DNA of 64,000 nt from Nocardia abscessus (GCF_015477775.1 NZ_JADLQO010000002.1:868001-932000); one strand, 5' to 3'; shown: positions 18,213 through 28,149, counted from the first letter of the stretch. Translations and numbers: made by a program. Notes: generated by a model not told the origin, from the letters alone.

Positions 18213-20339
18213 TCAGTAGACGTACACGACGGCGTTCTCACCGCCACTGCACGTGACGACCGTTCCTTCGGCTCGGCAATTCATCGTGTAGGCCCGGCCG
18301 GTGACCGGACTGGTCGCGACGACCGTGCGTGGTGCGTCGCGGGCGCTGTTCTGCGACGTGCCGAGTTCGGCGTAGGCCCTGCGTACCTCTTCGGCGAACG
18401 CGCAACTGGTCACCGCCGTCCCCGTCGCCGACTGGGTGAACGACCCGGAGGCCGCTCGGCCCGGTCCGCACGGCTTCGCGCCCGCGGGCAGGGAGGCCGG
18501 AGTCGGCTCGGCCGAGGTGGACCTCGCAGGGCGCGGCGAGGTACTGCTCGGCGCCTGGGTGCCGGGACGCGCGGTCGGCGCGGACGCCTCGGAGTGCGCG
18601 GCGGCCGAGGTCGGCTCGACGTCGCCGGAGCCGAACGACTGCCAGGCGACGGCGCCACCGACGGTCAGCGCGACGATCGCGAAAACGGCCACCATGATGG
18701 GCATCGCTATGGACCGGCCCGGACGCGCGGAGTAAGCGGCGTCGTCGTAATCGTCGTAGCCGTAGCCCGGTTCGTCGCGGCCCACCGGGTCGCCGATGTG
18801 CGCGGGGTAATCACCTCGCGGCGGATAGATCGCGCCGGCTGCGTGCCCATCCTCGCCCGCCGGAGTCAGGTACTGCGTCGGAGCCGAGTCCGGCGCGGGT
18901 AGATAGTCGGACATCCCGTGAGGAGCGGCCGCGCCGGACAGCCGTCCGCGATCGGGATATTGCCCGCCCTCCGGGTAGTTCTCCACTCCTGGATGGCGCG
19001 GCGTCTCGGCGAAGGCTCGATCCGGGGCCTCGGAGTACGCCTGCGGCGGCAGTTCGGAATACGCCTGGACGGTGGTCGGTTCCGCGCGGGCCGGTGTGAA
19101 GTCGGGTTTCGCGGGTGCCGAGTCGCCCGCGTACGCCTGCGCGGAATCGGCATAGCTCTGCGGATACACCTGCGTCGGCGGGGCCGGATACTCCGGCGCC
19201 TGCGGATATCCGGCGGCATCCAAGTACGCCTGGGTCTCCGGATACAGGTGCGCGTCCGGGAACGGCCGCATCGGAGGCAACTCCACCTCGGGCGGGTACG
19301 GCGCTCGTGGACCGGGCGGCGGCGCGGGCGCGTCGGCCGAAGGGATCGGCGTGAACTGGGTCTCCGTGGGCCGGACCACCGTCGGCGCGCTCGGGTGGAT
19401 CACCGCGGGCAGCGACAGCTCGCCCGTCGACTCCGGCGCGACCGCCGCACCGGGACGCTGCGTCCGGTCGGGCGCGCGCACCACGATCGTGGGGCCGCTG
19501 GCGGGCGCCGCGGCGAGCGCGGCGCGAGCGGCCCTGGCCAGCGCGGTCGCGGTCGGGAAGCGATCGGCCGGATCCTTGGCCATGCCGCGACGGACCACCT
19601 CGTCCAGCCCGGCGGGTATGCCGCTTGCTTGCGTGCTCGGGCGCGGCGGCGGGTCGGACAGATGCGACTTGATCAGCACGTTCATGCTGGCCGACGGGAA
19701 CGGTGTTGCGCCGGTGAGGCATTCGTGCAGCACACAGGCCAGCGAGTAGACGTCGGCGCGGCCGGTCACCGGCCCGACGTCGAAGCGTTCCGGGGCCATG
19801 TAGATGTAGGAGCCGACGGCCATGCCGACCAGGGTCACCGCGCTGTCGCCCTCGGTGTGCGCGATCCCGAAATCGGCGAGATACGCGAAATCCGCCTCCG
19901 TGACCAGGATGTTCGCCGGTTTCACGTCGCGGTGCACCAGGTGGCTCGCATGCGCGGCGTCCAAGGCCGAGGCGATCTGCTCGATGATGCCGACCGCGCG
20001 AGCCGGACTCAACGGCCCCTGGCCGCGCAGTAGCGTGCGCAGGTCGACGCCACGCACCAGCCGCATGTCGATGAACAGCACACCGTCGATCACGCCCCAG
20101 TCGTGGATCGGGATGACGTGCGGTTCGGCCAGCCGGGCGGCGGCCTGCGACTCGCGACGGAAACGCACCTGGTACGTCGGGTCTTTGGCGAGTTCTTCCG
20201 ACAGCAGCTTGACCGCGACCTCACGGTTCTTGACCGTGTCGTATGCCTCGTATACCTCCCCCATTCCCCCTTTGCCCAGCAACGACCGCAGTTCGTACGG
20301 CCCGAACCGTGTTCCGGTTCTCGGCCCAGGTTCCTGCAC
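18213..20339 (-). CDS. Transmembrane Ser/Thr protein kinase (Pkn type)
   Basis: 708 residues from the GTG at 20339, chosen because an ideal 'ggaggagg' lies just upstream; a GTG at 20384 would add 15 odd residues. Kinase domain at about 12-275: Gly-loop GKGGMG (22-27), Lys44, HRDVK (136-140), DFG (156-158). A Pro/Tyr/Gln-rich juxtamembrane region of about 240 residues follows, then one TM segment (about 545-567) and a Ser/Thr/Pro linker to a small extracellular domain with four Cys (about 620-708). The stimulus is unknown. A second such kinase lies at 26347. Confidence 0.95.
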   Translation of the reverse strand: MQEPGPRTGTRFGPYELRSLLGKGGMGEVYEAYDTVKNREVAVKLLSEELAKDPTYQVRFRRESQAAARLAEPHVIPIHDWGVIDGVLFIDMRLVRGVDLRTLLRGQGPLSPARAVGIIEQIASALDAAHASHLVHRDVKPANILVTEADFAYLADFGIAHTEGDSAVTLVGMAVGSYIYMAPERFDVGPVTGRADVYSLACVLHECLTGATPFPSASMNVLIKSHLSDPPPRPSTQASGIPAGLDEVVRRGMAKDPADRFPTATALARAARAALAAAPASGPTIVVRAPDRTQRPGAAVAPESTGELSLPAVIHPSAPTVVRPTETQFTPIPSADAPAPPPGPRAPYPPEVELPPMRPFPDAHLYPETQAYLDAAGYPQAPEYPAPPTQVYPQSYADSAQAYAGDSAPAKPDFTPARAEPTTVQAYSELPPQAYSEAPDRAFAETPRHPGVENYPEGGQYPDRGRLSGAAAPHGMSDYLPAPDSAPTQYLTPAGEDGHAAGAIYPPRGDYPAHIGDPVGRDEPGYGYDDYDDAAYSARPGRSIAMPIMVAVFAIVALTVGGAVAWQSFGSGDVEPTSAAAHSEASAPTARPGTQAPSSTSPRPARSTSAEPTPASLPAGAKPCGPGRAASGSFTQSATGTAVTSCAFAEEVRRAYAELGTSQNSARDAPRTVVATSPVTGRAYTMNCRAEGTVVTCSGGENAVVYVY

Positions 20340-20402
20340 CCGTCCTCCTCCGCATCCCGGGCAGCGATCGCACACCGAGATCACGCGGTGCGCATGTGCC
20401 CG

Positions 20403-21098
20403 TCAAAGAGAGGATTCTCCGGGTGTCACCACCCCGTGGTCAAACGCGAACACGATCGCCGCGGCCCGATCCCGCAGCTCGAGCTTCCCGAATATATGTC
20501 CCACATGGCTTTTCACGGTCACCTCCGAGATGCCGAGCTCGCGAGCTATTTCCGCGTTCACCCGGCCGCGTCCGATCAGTTCGAGCACCTCGTACTCCCG
20601 CGCGGTCAGTTCGGACAGGCGGGCATCGGTGGCGGTGCGTACCGGACGCACCGTGCGATAGGCCGACAGCACGCGACCGGTCACCGAGGGATCCAGCCAG
20701 GCCCCGCCGCCCGCGACCATTCGCACCGCGCGGATGAGATCCTCCGCGGGCGAGTCCTTGAGGATGAATCCGGCGGCCCCCGCGCGCAGCGCCCCGGACA
20801 GCAGCTGGTCGTCGTCGAAAGTGGTGAGCACGAGCACCAGCGGGGCGCCCTCGCGCGCCCGCAGCATCCTGGTCGCGTCGATGCCGCCGACCCGTTTCAT
20901 CCGCAGATCCATCAGCACCACGTCGGGGCGCAGCTCCGCGACGGCCGCGGGCACTTCGTCGCCGTCCGCGCACTCGCCGACCACGAATCCGTCGCGCCTG
21001 CGCAGGATGCGCCGCAGACCGCCGCGCACGAGTTCCTGGTCGTCCACCACCAGCACGGTCACCGCGTCTTCGCCGCTCGCGGGGGAGGTCACGCTCAC
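20403..21098 (-). CDS. NarL/LuxR family response regulator
   Basis: About 231 residues from the GTG at 21098 (another GTG at 21092). Receiver domain: 'VTVLVVDDQELVRGGLRRIL', phospho-Asp in 'PDVVLMDLRM' and Lys in 'GFILKDSPAED'. Output domain: LuxR helix-turn-helix 'LTAREYEVLELIGRGRVNAE', 'ISEVTVKSHVGHIFGKL'. It pairs with the histidine kinase at 21253, 154 bp upstream in the same direction. With the ABC exporter at 23087 just beyond, it probably governs an envelope-stress or peptide-resistance response. Confidence 0.93.
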   Translation of the reverse strand: MSVTSPASGEDAVTVLVVDDQELVRGGLRRILRRRDGFVVGECADGDEVPAAVAELRPDVVLMDLRMKRVGGIDATRMLRAREGAPLVLVLTTFDDDQLLSGALRAGAAGFILKDSPAEDLIRAVRMVAGGGAWLDPSVTGRVLSAYRTVRPVRTATDARLSELTAREYEVLELIGRGRVNAEIARELGISEVTVKSHVGHIFGKLELRDRAAAIVFAFDHGVVTPGESSL

Positions 21099-21135
21099 GA
21101 TCGCGCCTCGCTCACGATCGCCACTGTCCTGCGCG

Positions 21136-21242
21136 ACGGCGCACCGTGCCCTCGGTCCATTCGCCACTCACTCACAACACCACCCCGTCGGGCACTCGGC
21201 TCCCTCGTCCGCAACGGCGCGCCGTGCCGTCGGTCCACTCGC
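21136..21242. repeat. Two 29-bp direct repeats in the kinase/regulator spacer
   Basis: acggcgcaccgtgccctcgg at 21136 continues to 21164, and a copy at 21214-21242 matches 26 of 29 bases. Short 'gctcac' motifs recur on both sides. On the minus strand the array translates as a repeated 'DRGHGAP' pattern. That looks like a spurious frame across a repeat rather than a protein. Confidence 0.55.
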
Positions 21243-21252
21243 TGAGGCTCGC

Positions 21253-22566
21253 TCACGTACCCTCCCGTCCGGTCGTCGCGGCGCCGGGCGGCACCGCGCA
21301 CGAGAATCCGCCGCGGCCGGGCGCGAGCGGGATACCGGCGCGCACCGACCAGCCGCGGTCGGACGGGCCCGCGGTCATCCGGCCGCCGAGCAGTTCGGCG
21401 CGCTGACGCATGCCGGACAGCCCCATGCCCGCGCCGCGCTGTGCGGGCAACCCGGCGGGCACGGTGTTGTCCACCGTCAGTGTCACCAACGTCGCGTCCA
21501 CCGCGAGCCGGACTCGTGCGGACGCACCGTGCGCGTGCTTGACGACGTTGGCCAGCGACTCCTGACCGATCCGGTACAGCGCGAGCCCCACCGCGGGTGA
21601 GACCGCGCCGAGATCGCCGTCGCGGTCGTAGCGCACGTCCAGACCCGCCCGCACGAAATCGCCGATCAGGTCCTCGATGTCCTCCACGCCCGGCTCCGGG
21701 ACCTGTTTCCAGGGCCGCGCGTCGAGCAGGCCGACCGTGCGGCGGATGTCGGCCATCGCCTGCCTGCCGAGCCGCTCGGCATCGGTCAGCGCCTCCACGG
21801 CTTCGTCCACGTCGCGGTCGGTCTGCAGCGCGTGCCTGGCGGCGGTGAGATGCAGCAGCGTGACGCTGAGCGAGTGCGCGATCACGTCGTGCACTTCGCG
21901 GGCGATCCGGTGGCGCTCCTCGTCGGCGGCCTGGGCCGCGCGGATGTCCTGGTAGCCACGTTCCTGGTACAGGAAGCGGCGCTGATATTGCAGCATCAGC
22001 CCGGCCATCCAGCCGAACGCGATGCCGACCAGGTAGGTGGGCAGCCCCTCCGGCACATGCCCGATCGCGTCGAAGGCGACCAGCTGCAGCATCATCGCGA
22101 CGGTGACCGGCATGCTCACCCGTTTCGGCGCGATCGCCGCGATCTCACCGGCGGCGGCCACCAGGACGAACGGCGCGAAGTCGGCCGGGACCGGTTGGGC
22201 GAGGAACAGCGCCTCGGCCGCCATGGCGAGCACGCCGAGCAGCAGCGGGCGCGGCAGCACGCCGAGCAACGCGTGCAGCGGACCGAAGGCACAGGTCAGC
22301 AGCACCGCGATGATCGGGAGCAGGGTCGGGAAGTAGTTGTGCCGCTGCACCGCCGCCGCGACCGCCACGGCGAGGACCGCGACATCGACGCTGACGATGA
22401 TCGACGGCGGGTAGTCGTAGGGCAACTCCTCGACGCTGCGCCGGAACGCCGCGACCGGATCGCGGGCGAACTCGGCGCACCGCTGCCGGACGCGCTGCAT
22501 CGAAGCCCGTACGCGGCCGGCGCGAAGCGTACCGGGCGGTACTTCGGATACGCCGGTCGAACCCAT
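21253..22566 (-). CDS. NarL-type sensor histidine kinase
   Basis: 437 residues. Residues 55-205 contain about five TM segments ('IIVSVDVAVLAVAVAAAVQ', 'LLGVLPRPLLLGVLAM'). The HisKA_3 dimerisation box 'RIAREVHDVIAHSLSVTLLH' carries the phospho-His, and the HATPase region includes 'ALYRIGQESLANVVKHA' and the G-box 'GAGMGLSGMRQRAELLGG'. This is the membrane-sensor class without a large external domain, common next to ABC exporters. Its partner is the regulator at 20403. It is divergent from the small gene at 22719 that leads into the ABC exporter. Confidence 0.93.
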   Translation of the reverse strand: MGSTGVSEVPPGTLRAGRVRASMQRVRQRCAEFARDPVAAFRRSVEELPYDYPPSIIVSVDVAVLAVAVAAAVQRHNYFPTLLPIIAVLLTCAFGPLHALLGVLPRPLLLGVLAMAAEALFLAQPVPADFAPFVLVAAAGEIAAIAPKRVSMPVTVAMMLQLVAFDAIGHVPEGLPTYLVGIAFGWMAGLMLQYQRRFLYQERGYQDIRAAQAADEERHRIAREVHDVIAHSLSVTLLHLTAARHALQTDRDVDEAVEALTDAERLGRQAMADIRRTVGLLDARPWKQVPEPGVEDIEDLIGDFVRAGLDVRYDRDGDLGAVSPAVGLALYRIGQESLANVVKHAHGASARVRLAVDATLVTLTVDNTVPAGLPAQRGAGMGLSGMRQRAELLGGRMTAGPSDRGWSVRAGIPLAPGRGGFSCAVPPGAATTGREGT

Positions 22567-22718
22567 TCTGTAAGGCTAGCCGCCGCGTCCGGGCCGGTAC
22601 ATCGTCCCGCGAGCGGGCCGCTGCTCCTACCGTGGGCGGAGACGCATTCGGGTCCCTGGCACGACGACAACAACGCGGTCGCGTCCGTAGCGTTGGCGAT
22701 AGTTCACAGAGGAAGGCG

Positions 22719-23033
22719 ATGGCCATGTCCTGGACGGATCAGCACGCTCGAACCGACATCGTGCACACCGTGCTCACCCGCGCGGCGCTCGACCCGGCCG
22801 ATCCCGACCTGTTCGAGGGAATCCCCGACCTGGATCGGCTGTTCGGCGGCGCGGACGGGCTATTGCTCACGCTGCGCTACCGGTGGAATCTCCATTTCGC
22901 CGCGAAACTCGACCAGGGGCTGACGACGATGGAGGCCTATCTCGAGCTGGCGGCCGAGCAGCCGGTGCTGCGCGCGGTGCTCGACGCACAGTATCGTCGC
23001 CGCAAACTCGCGTCGGAGGCGATGGCGCGGTAA
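22719..23033 (+). CDS. Conserved-looking small hypothetical protein
   Basis: 104 residues, soluble, rich in Leu/Ala/Arg with predicted helices: 'TDIVHTVLTRAALDPADPDL', 'TLRYRWNLHFAAKLDQGLT', 'MEAYLELAAEQPVLRAVLDA'. No motif is recognised. An ATG at 22725 is an alternative; 'gaggaagg' (22709-22716) fits either start. It lies between a sensor kinase and an ABC exporter, co-directional with the exporter and 53 bp ahead of it, so it may belong to that transcript. Confidence 0.7.
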   Translation: MAMSWTDQHARTDIVHTVLTRAALDPADPDLFEGIPDLDRLFGGADGLLLTLRYRWNLHFAAKLDQGLTTMEAYLELAAEQPVLRAVLDAQYRRRKLASEAMAR

Positions 23034-23086
23034 CGCGCGGCGAGGAACGAAGAACTTTGAGCGACCGTACGGAGCGGGGGACGACA

Positions 23087-23794
23087 ATGCCGGAACCGGC
23101 AATGCTGGAACTATCGGGCGTGACGAAGGAGTACCGGGTGGGCGGCCAGGCCGTCCGCGCGCTCGACGACGTCGGATTACGTATCGAGACGGGCGAATTC
23201 ACCTCCATCATCGGGCCCTCCGGCTCCGGCAAGAGCACGCTGCTGCACCTGCTCGGCGCCCTGGACAGTCCCGACGCGGGCTCGATCCGGTTTCGCGGCG
23301 AGGAGATCGGCGCGCTGGACGAGGAACAGCAGTCGGCATTCCGGCGTCACCAGGTCGGTTTCGTGTTCCAGTTCTTCAACCTGCTGCCCACGCTCTCGGC
23401 ATGGGAGAACGTGGCGATCCCGAAACTGCTGGACGGCACGGGTTTGCGCAAGGCCAAGCCGCGCGCCCTGGAACTGCTCGATCGGGTCGGGCTCGCCGAG
23501 CGGGCCGAACACCGCCCCGCCGAACTGTCCGGCGGGCAGATGCAGCGGGTGGCGGTGGCGCGGGCGCTGATCATGGCCCCTCCCCTGATCCTGGCCGACG
23601 AGCCCACCGGAAACCTCGACTCCAAGACCGGCGCCGCCATCCTCGAACTGCTCGGGGAGATCGCCGGTTCCGGTAGTTCGGTGGTGATGGTGACCCACGA
23701 TATGGGCGCGGTCACCTACTGCGACCGGGTGATCACCCTGCGCGACGGCCGGATCGGGTCCAACGACAAGGTCGAGCGGACGGTCAACGCATGA
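23087..23794 (+). CDS. ABC transporter ATPase (MacB/LolD-like)
   Basis: 235 residues. Walker A GPSGSGKST (43-51), Q-loop 'VGFVFQFFNLLPTLS', signature LSGGQ, Walker B 'LILADEPTGNLDS' and H-loop 'VVMVTHD' are all present. 'FFNLLPTLS' and 'EPTGNLDS' are characteristic of ATPases that pair with FtsX/MacB-type permeases. A purine-rich 'ggagcggggg' lies upstream of the ATG at 23087; a TTG at 23057 is an alternative. The permease follows at 23844. It powers export or extraction of a substrate from the membrane. Confidence 0.95.
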   Translation: MPEPAMLELSGVTKEYRVGGQAVRALDDVGLRIETGEFTSIIGPSGSGKSTLLHLLGALDSPDAGSIRFRGEEIGALDEEQQSAFRRHQVGFVFQFFNLLPTLSAWENVAIPKLLDGTGLRKAKPRALELLDRVGLAERAEHRPAELSGGQMQRVAVARALIMAPPLILADEPTGNLDSKTGAAILELLGEIAGSGSSVVMVTHDMGAVTYCDRVITLRDGRIGSNDKVERTVNA

Positions 23795-23843
23795 GCGGTC
23801 AGGCCCGGAGGGGGCAGCGCAGCGTGACCGTGGAGCGCACCGC

Positions 23844-26336
23844 ATGATCGGCGCCGCGTGGGATCGCCTGCGGTTGTTCAACATCGGCGAGCTGCTCGCC
23901 CATCGCGGACGCACCCTGATGTCACTGGTCGTGATGGGCGTCTCGGCGTCGCTGCTGGTCGCGGTGCTGAGCATCTCCGGCTCGGTCACCGGCTCGGTGG
24001 ACAAGCTGACCCGCGGCCTCGGCGGCAAGGCGCAGCTGGAGGTCAGCGGGATCACCGACGCGGGCTTCGACCAGCAACTGCTGCGCCAGATAGCCGCCAC
24101 GCCCGGTGTCGCGGTGGCGGCGCCGATGCTGCGGGTGCAGGTCGGCACCGGCGCCGATCGCGCGCTGCTGATCGGCGCCGACTCGAACATCGGCGCGCTG
24201 GGCAGCGAATTGACCGCGCCGATGAGCGCTTTCACGGGAAAGCTGCTCTCGGTGCCCAACGGGGTATTGGTGGGCACGGGACTCGGCCGCGCCGAGGGTG
24301 AGCAATTCACGCTGGGCGGCACGACCGTCACCGTCGCAGGCGTCCTCGACGAGGAGACTTCCCGGAAACTGAACGACGGTCACCTCATCGCCGCCCCGCT
24401 CGGGCTCGCGCAGAAAATCACCGATCGGGCGGGCCGGCTGGATTCCGTGCAGATCATTCCCGCCGAGGGCGCCGACCTCGCGCAGGTGCGCACGGCGCTC
24501 ACCGCCGCGGTGGAGGGCCGCGCGGTGGTGGCCGAGCCGAGCTTGCGCACCGCCCAGGCGGGCGGCGCGGTGCAGATCGTCCGTTACTCCACCACCATGG
24601 CGTCGGCCGCCGCGCTGATCGTCTCGGCGTTCCTCATCTACAACGCGATGAGCATGGCGATCGCCCAGCGCAGGCCCATGCTCTCGCTGTTGCGCGCGAT
24701 CGGCGGCAAACGCGGTCCGATGGTGCGGGACCTGCTGGCCGAGGCCGCGCTGCTCGGCGTGCTCGGCGGCGCGGTCGGCGCGGCGCTGGGGGTGTTCATG
24801 GGCAGTGTCGCGATCGGCACGCTGCCCACCGCCATCGTGCAGTCGGTGGAGGCGCGCACCGAGTATTCGGTGCCCTGGTACGCGATTCCGTTCGCGGTCG
24901 TGGCGTGCGTGTTCACCAGCGTGCTCGCGGCGTCCCTCGCCGCGCGTCAGGTGTATCGGGTCCGGCCGATCGAGGCGCTGGCTCCGGTCGGGGCCGGACG
25001 CGCCGATACGGCGAGCCCGCTGTTGCGCTGGCTGGCCGTGGTGGTCGGCGGCGGGCTGGCCGGGGCCGCGGTGCTGATCGCGGGCAGCGATCTCGGCCGC
25101 TACTCGCTGACCGCGATCTCGATGTCGTTCATCGCCGCGATTCTGCTCTGCTTCGCCGCCACCGGTCCCATCGTGCGGGCCGCAGCGGGGATCGCGCGCT
25201 GGTTCCGCGCTCCCGGCGCATTGGGCGCGACCACACTGGAGCGCTCGCCGCGGCGCGTGTGGGCGACGGCCATGACGGTGATGATCGGCGTCGGCGCCAC
25301 CGTCGGCATGAGTGGCGCCTCGAGCAACATGATCGATTCGGCCACGGTCACTTTCACGGATCTGGCCCGCAACGACGTCTACGTCAGCCCGGCCTCGATG
25401 GCCCAGTTCCCGACCGGGCCGCTGCTGCCCGAGGATCTGGCGGGTCAGCTCGCGGCGGTGCCCGGCGTCGCGCATGTCAGCCCGGCGCAGATGGCCTTCG
25501 CCACGCTGGGCAGCAGTCGCGTGATGCTGCAAGGGTTTCCGCCCGATGCCCGCGAAACCCGCATGCGAATGCTCACCGACGACGCGGTCGCCCGGCTGTC
25601 GGCCGGGGAGGGTGTGGCGATCTCCCGGGACGTGGCGCGCTCACTCGGGGTCGGCGCCGGTGCGGAACTGACCCTGCCGACGCCGACGGGACCGCGCACC
25701 GTGCGGGTGTTGCAGGTGATCCCGTACTTCTCCGCCATCGCGGGCGTGGTGATGATGGACCTGGACCTGATGCGCACCTGGTACCAGCGGCCAGGGGAGA
25801 CGGTCATCGCCGTCGACTTCGAGCCGGGCGCCGATCACACGGCGGTGCTCGCGGCGATCCGGCAGGTGGTGCCGCCGCAGCTGCACGTGGACACCGGCGC
25901 GGGCACGGTGGTGGCCGCGTCGTCGAGCATTCGGCAGGGCATGGCGATGAGCAATGCCATTCTGTGGATCGTGGTGCTGGTCGCCACGGTCGCGTTGCTC
26001 AACACGCTGATGCTCTCGGTGCTGGAGCGCCGCAGGGAGCTCGGTGTGTTGCGCGCCATGGGCACCGGGCGCCGGTTCCTGACGCGGTCGGTGCTGGCCG
26101 AGGCCGCGGGAATCGGAATCGTCGGCGCGGTGCTCGGTTTGGCGCTCGGCGCTTCGGTGCAGTATCTGGCCACGGTCGCGATCGGGAACGCGTTGACCAT
26201 CGACGTGGCCTACCGGCCGAGCCCGATGCTGCTGGTCTACGGCTTGATCGCGCTGGCGCTGGCGCTGCTCGGGTCGATTCCGCCCGCGTTGCGAGCGGCG
26301 CGGCTGCCCATCGTAGAGGCGCTCGCGGTCGACTGA
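23844..26336 (+). CDS. FtsX/MacB-like ABC transporter permease
   Basis: 830 residues with the duplicated FtsX layout. An N-terminal TM lies at about 25-47 ('LMSLVVMGVSASLLVAVLSI'), followed by an extracellular region. A first FtsX block with three TMs spans about 245-375, and two more hydrophobic segments near 395-455 are followed by a second extracellular region. A C-terminal FtsX block (about 700-825) contains 'LERRRELGVLRAMGTGRRFL'. Such permeases export lipids, peptides or antibiotics, or serve envelope-stress sensing. It follows its ATPase by 49 bp and converges on a kinase gene with a 10-bp gap. Confidence 0.95.
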   Translation: MIGAAWDRLRLFNIGELLAHRGRTLMSLVVMGVSASLLVAVLSISGSVTGSVDKLTRGLGGKAQLEVSGITDAGFDQQLLRQIAATPGVAVAAPMLRVQVGTGADRALLIGADSNIGALGSELTAPMSAFTGKLLSVPNGVLVGTGLGRAEGEQFTLGGTTVTVAGVLDEETSRKLNDGHLIAAPLGLAQKITDRAGRLDSVQIIPAEGADLAQVRTALTAAVEGRAVVAEPSLRTAQAGGAVQIVRYSTTMASAAALIVSAFLIYNAMSMAIAQRRPMLSLLRAIGGKRGPMVRDLLAEAALLGVLGGAVGAALGVFMGSVAIGTLPTAIVQSVEARTEYSVPWYAIPFAVVACVFTSVLAASLAARQVYRVRPIEALAPVGAGRADTASPLLRWLAVVVGGGLAGAAVLIAGSDLGRYSLTAISMSFIAAILLCFAATGPIVRAAAGIARWFRAPGALGATTLERSPRRVWATAMTVMIGVGATVGMSGASSNMIDSATVTFTDLARNDVYVSPASMAQFPTGPLLPEDLAGQLAAVPGVAHVSPAQMAFATLGSSRVMLQGFPPDARETRMRMLTDDAVARLSAGEGVAISRDVARSLGVGAGAELTLPTPTGPRTVRVLQVIPYFSAIAGVVMMDLDLMRTWYQRPGETVIAVDFEPGADHTAVLAAIRQVVPPQLHVDTGAGTVVAASSSIRQGMAMSNAILWIVVLVATVALLNTLMLSVLERRRELGVLRAMGTGRRFLTRSVLAEAAGIGIVGAVLGLALGASVQYLATVAIGNALTIDVAYRPSPMLLVYGLIALALALLGSIPPALRAARLPIVEALAVD

Positions 26337-26346
26337 GCCGACGCGG

Positions 26347-28149
26347 TCACAGCGGCAGGTCGGCGAACCACGTCTTGAACTTCGGCGTGGTGATGCCGAA
26401 TCCGGAGCTCGGGTTGCTGTCGGTGAGGGTGACCGTGGCGAACAGCAGGTAGCTCGACCGGGCCGGGTCGTCGGCGAAGTCCACGACGAGGTAGCCGTCC
26501 GGCGACCCGCCGGTGGCCTCCTGCCACCGGTAGGTCGAATACGACTCGCCGCTGTTGCGTTCGGTCGCCGCCGTATTCGACGGCAGGTCCTGCACCGCCG
26601 CTCGAGCGTCCTGGGGTGACTTGAAGCCGATGAGGACGTAGTCGGGCTCGGCGATCGGCGTGCCCCAGCAGTTCCAGGCCGTCGCCCAGTTCGGGAAGTC
26701 GGGTACGCTATTGGCGCTGGACACCTTGCCGCCCGGCTTGGCCGTGCTCAGGAAGCAGGTCTTGCCGCGATATCCCGGGCCCGAGCCGATCCCGTACTTC
26801 GTGTCGACGCCTTGGGGCAGCAGCTTCGGGAACGCTTCGGCGAGCTTGTCCGCGTCGGACGGCCCCGCGGGCGTTTTGGTGCCGAGATCCAGCGGCGCCG
26901 CGGAATCCGAGAATCCGACCTTCGCGACGACGACGCCGATCCCGACCAGCAGCGCCACGACCACCAGGCTGATCGTCACGATGAGGCCGGTATTCGAGCG
27001 GCCTTGTGCCGGGTAGCCCGGCGGCTGGTGGGCGGGGTAGCCGATCGGCGGCGGGGTGGGCGCGGAATACGACGGCGCCGCGGGATAACTCGGCTGCGCG
27101 GCGGCCGCGGCATAGGCGGCATAGTTATCGGACGCCGGGAAGTGCTGTCCACCGGTCGGATTCGGGTTGTACTGCGGTGGGGCGGTGTAAGCAGGGGCGG
27201 ACGCCGCGGGGACGTAGGTCGGCGGACCGGCCTCCGGCAGGGGGTGGGACGGTTGCGCGATGACGGTGGGCGCCGGCTGCGGCTGGTACTGCGCGGCCAG
27301 CACGGTCGGGGCGGGTTCGGTGAGCCCGCGCCGTGCCGCCGCGGCGAATTCGGCGCAGGACACGAAGCGGTCGTCGGGTCGCTTCGCCATGGCTTTGGCG
27401 AGCACCGCGTCGAGCGCGGGCGACAGACCGGCGCGCCGGGCCGCGACCGAAGGCGGCGGCAACTGGAGATGCCCGCGGATGATGTCGGCCGGTGCGGGTG
27501 CGTCGAAGGGGGCGACTCCGGTCAGCAACCAGTACAGCGCACAAGCCAGCGAGTACTGATCGGAGCGGTGGTCCAGGTGCGCACCCGTCATCTGCTCGGG
27601 CGAGGCGTAGGCGAGCGTCGCGGTGAACATGCCGGTCTGGGTCAGGTGCGTGGAATCCTCACGCAGCCGGGCGATGCCGAAATCGGTGAGGAAGACCCGC
27701 TCGCCGTGGCCGCCCGCCGCGCGGGCCAGCATGATGTTCGCCGGCTTGACGTCCCGGTGCAGCACACCCATGCCGTGCGCGTAATCCAGTGCGGACGCGA
27801 CGCCCTCGATGATCTGCACGGCCCGCTCCGGCGGCAGGCTCTGCGGGTTCACCGTCGCCGCGTCGACGCCGTCGACGTACTGCATGGAGATCCACAGCTG
27901 GTCGTCCTCCGTGCCACGGTCGTACACCGCGACGATGTTCGGATGGTCCAGCTGCGCCGCGAGGTCCGCCTCGCGCTCGAACCTGGCCCGCACCTCCACG
28001 TCGGTGAACAGCTCCCGGTTCAGCAGTTTGAGCGCGGTCTGCCGGGGCAGTCTGGGGTGACGGGCGAGGTACACCGATCCCATGCCGCCCTGGCCGAGCA
28101 GCTTCTCTATGGTGAACCCGGCGAACACCGCACCGCTGTTGAGCAACAC
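26347..28149 (-). CDS. Transmembrane Ser/Thr protein kinase (second copy type)
   Basis: 600 residues from the GTG at 28149, which has 'aaggggg' just upstream; an in-frame start at 28230 is less likely. Kinase domain at about 10-270: GQGGMG (19-24), Lys41, HRDVK (131-135), DFG (156-158), 'YASPEQ' activation segment. A Pro/Tyr/Ala/Gln-rich linker follows, one TM lies near 402-425, then an extracellular domain of about 170 residues with Cys in 'KTCFLSTAKPGG' and 'ATAWNCWG'. It is only loosely similar to the kinase at 18213 outside the catalytic domain. It is divergent from the SxxK lipoprotein at 28407. Confidence 0.94.
   Translation of the reverse strand: MLLNSGAVFAGFTIEKLLGQGGMGSVYLARHPRLPRQTALKLLNRELFTDVEVRARFEREADLAAQLDHPNIVAVYDRGTEDDQLWISMQYVDGVDAATVNPQSLPPERAVQIIEGVASALDYAHGMGVLHRDVKPANIMLARAAGGHGERVFLTDFGIARLREDSTHLTQTGMFTATLAYASPEQMTGAHLDHRSDQYSLACALYWLLTGVAPFDAPAPADIIRGHLQLPPPSVAARRAGLSPALDAVLAKAMAKRPDDRFVSCAEFAAAARRGLTEPAPTVLAAQYQPQPAPTVIAQPSHPLPEAGPPTYVPAASAPAYTAPPQYNPNPTGGQHFPASDNYAAYAAAAAQPSYPAAPSYSAPTPPPIGYPAHQPPGYPAQGRSNTGLIVTISLVVVALLVGIGVVVAKVGFSDSAAPLDLGTKTPAGPSDADKLAEAFPKLLPQGVDTKYGIGSGPGYRGKTCFLSTAKPGGKVSSANSVPDFPNWATAWNCWGTPIAEPDYVLIGFKSPQDARAAVQDLPSNTAATERNSGESYSTYRWQEATGGSPDGYLVVDFADDPARSSYLLFATVTLTDSNPSSGFGITTPKFKTWFADLPL

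Noticed and set aside
21095..21301. 68-residue protein between regulator and kinase
   Set aside because: Its sequence is explained by translated 29-bp repeats; no ribosome binding site.
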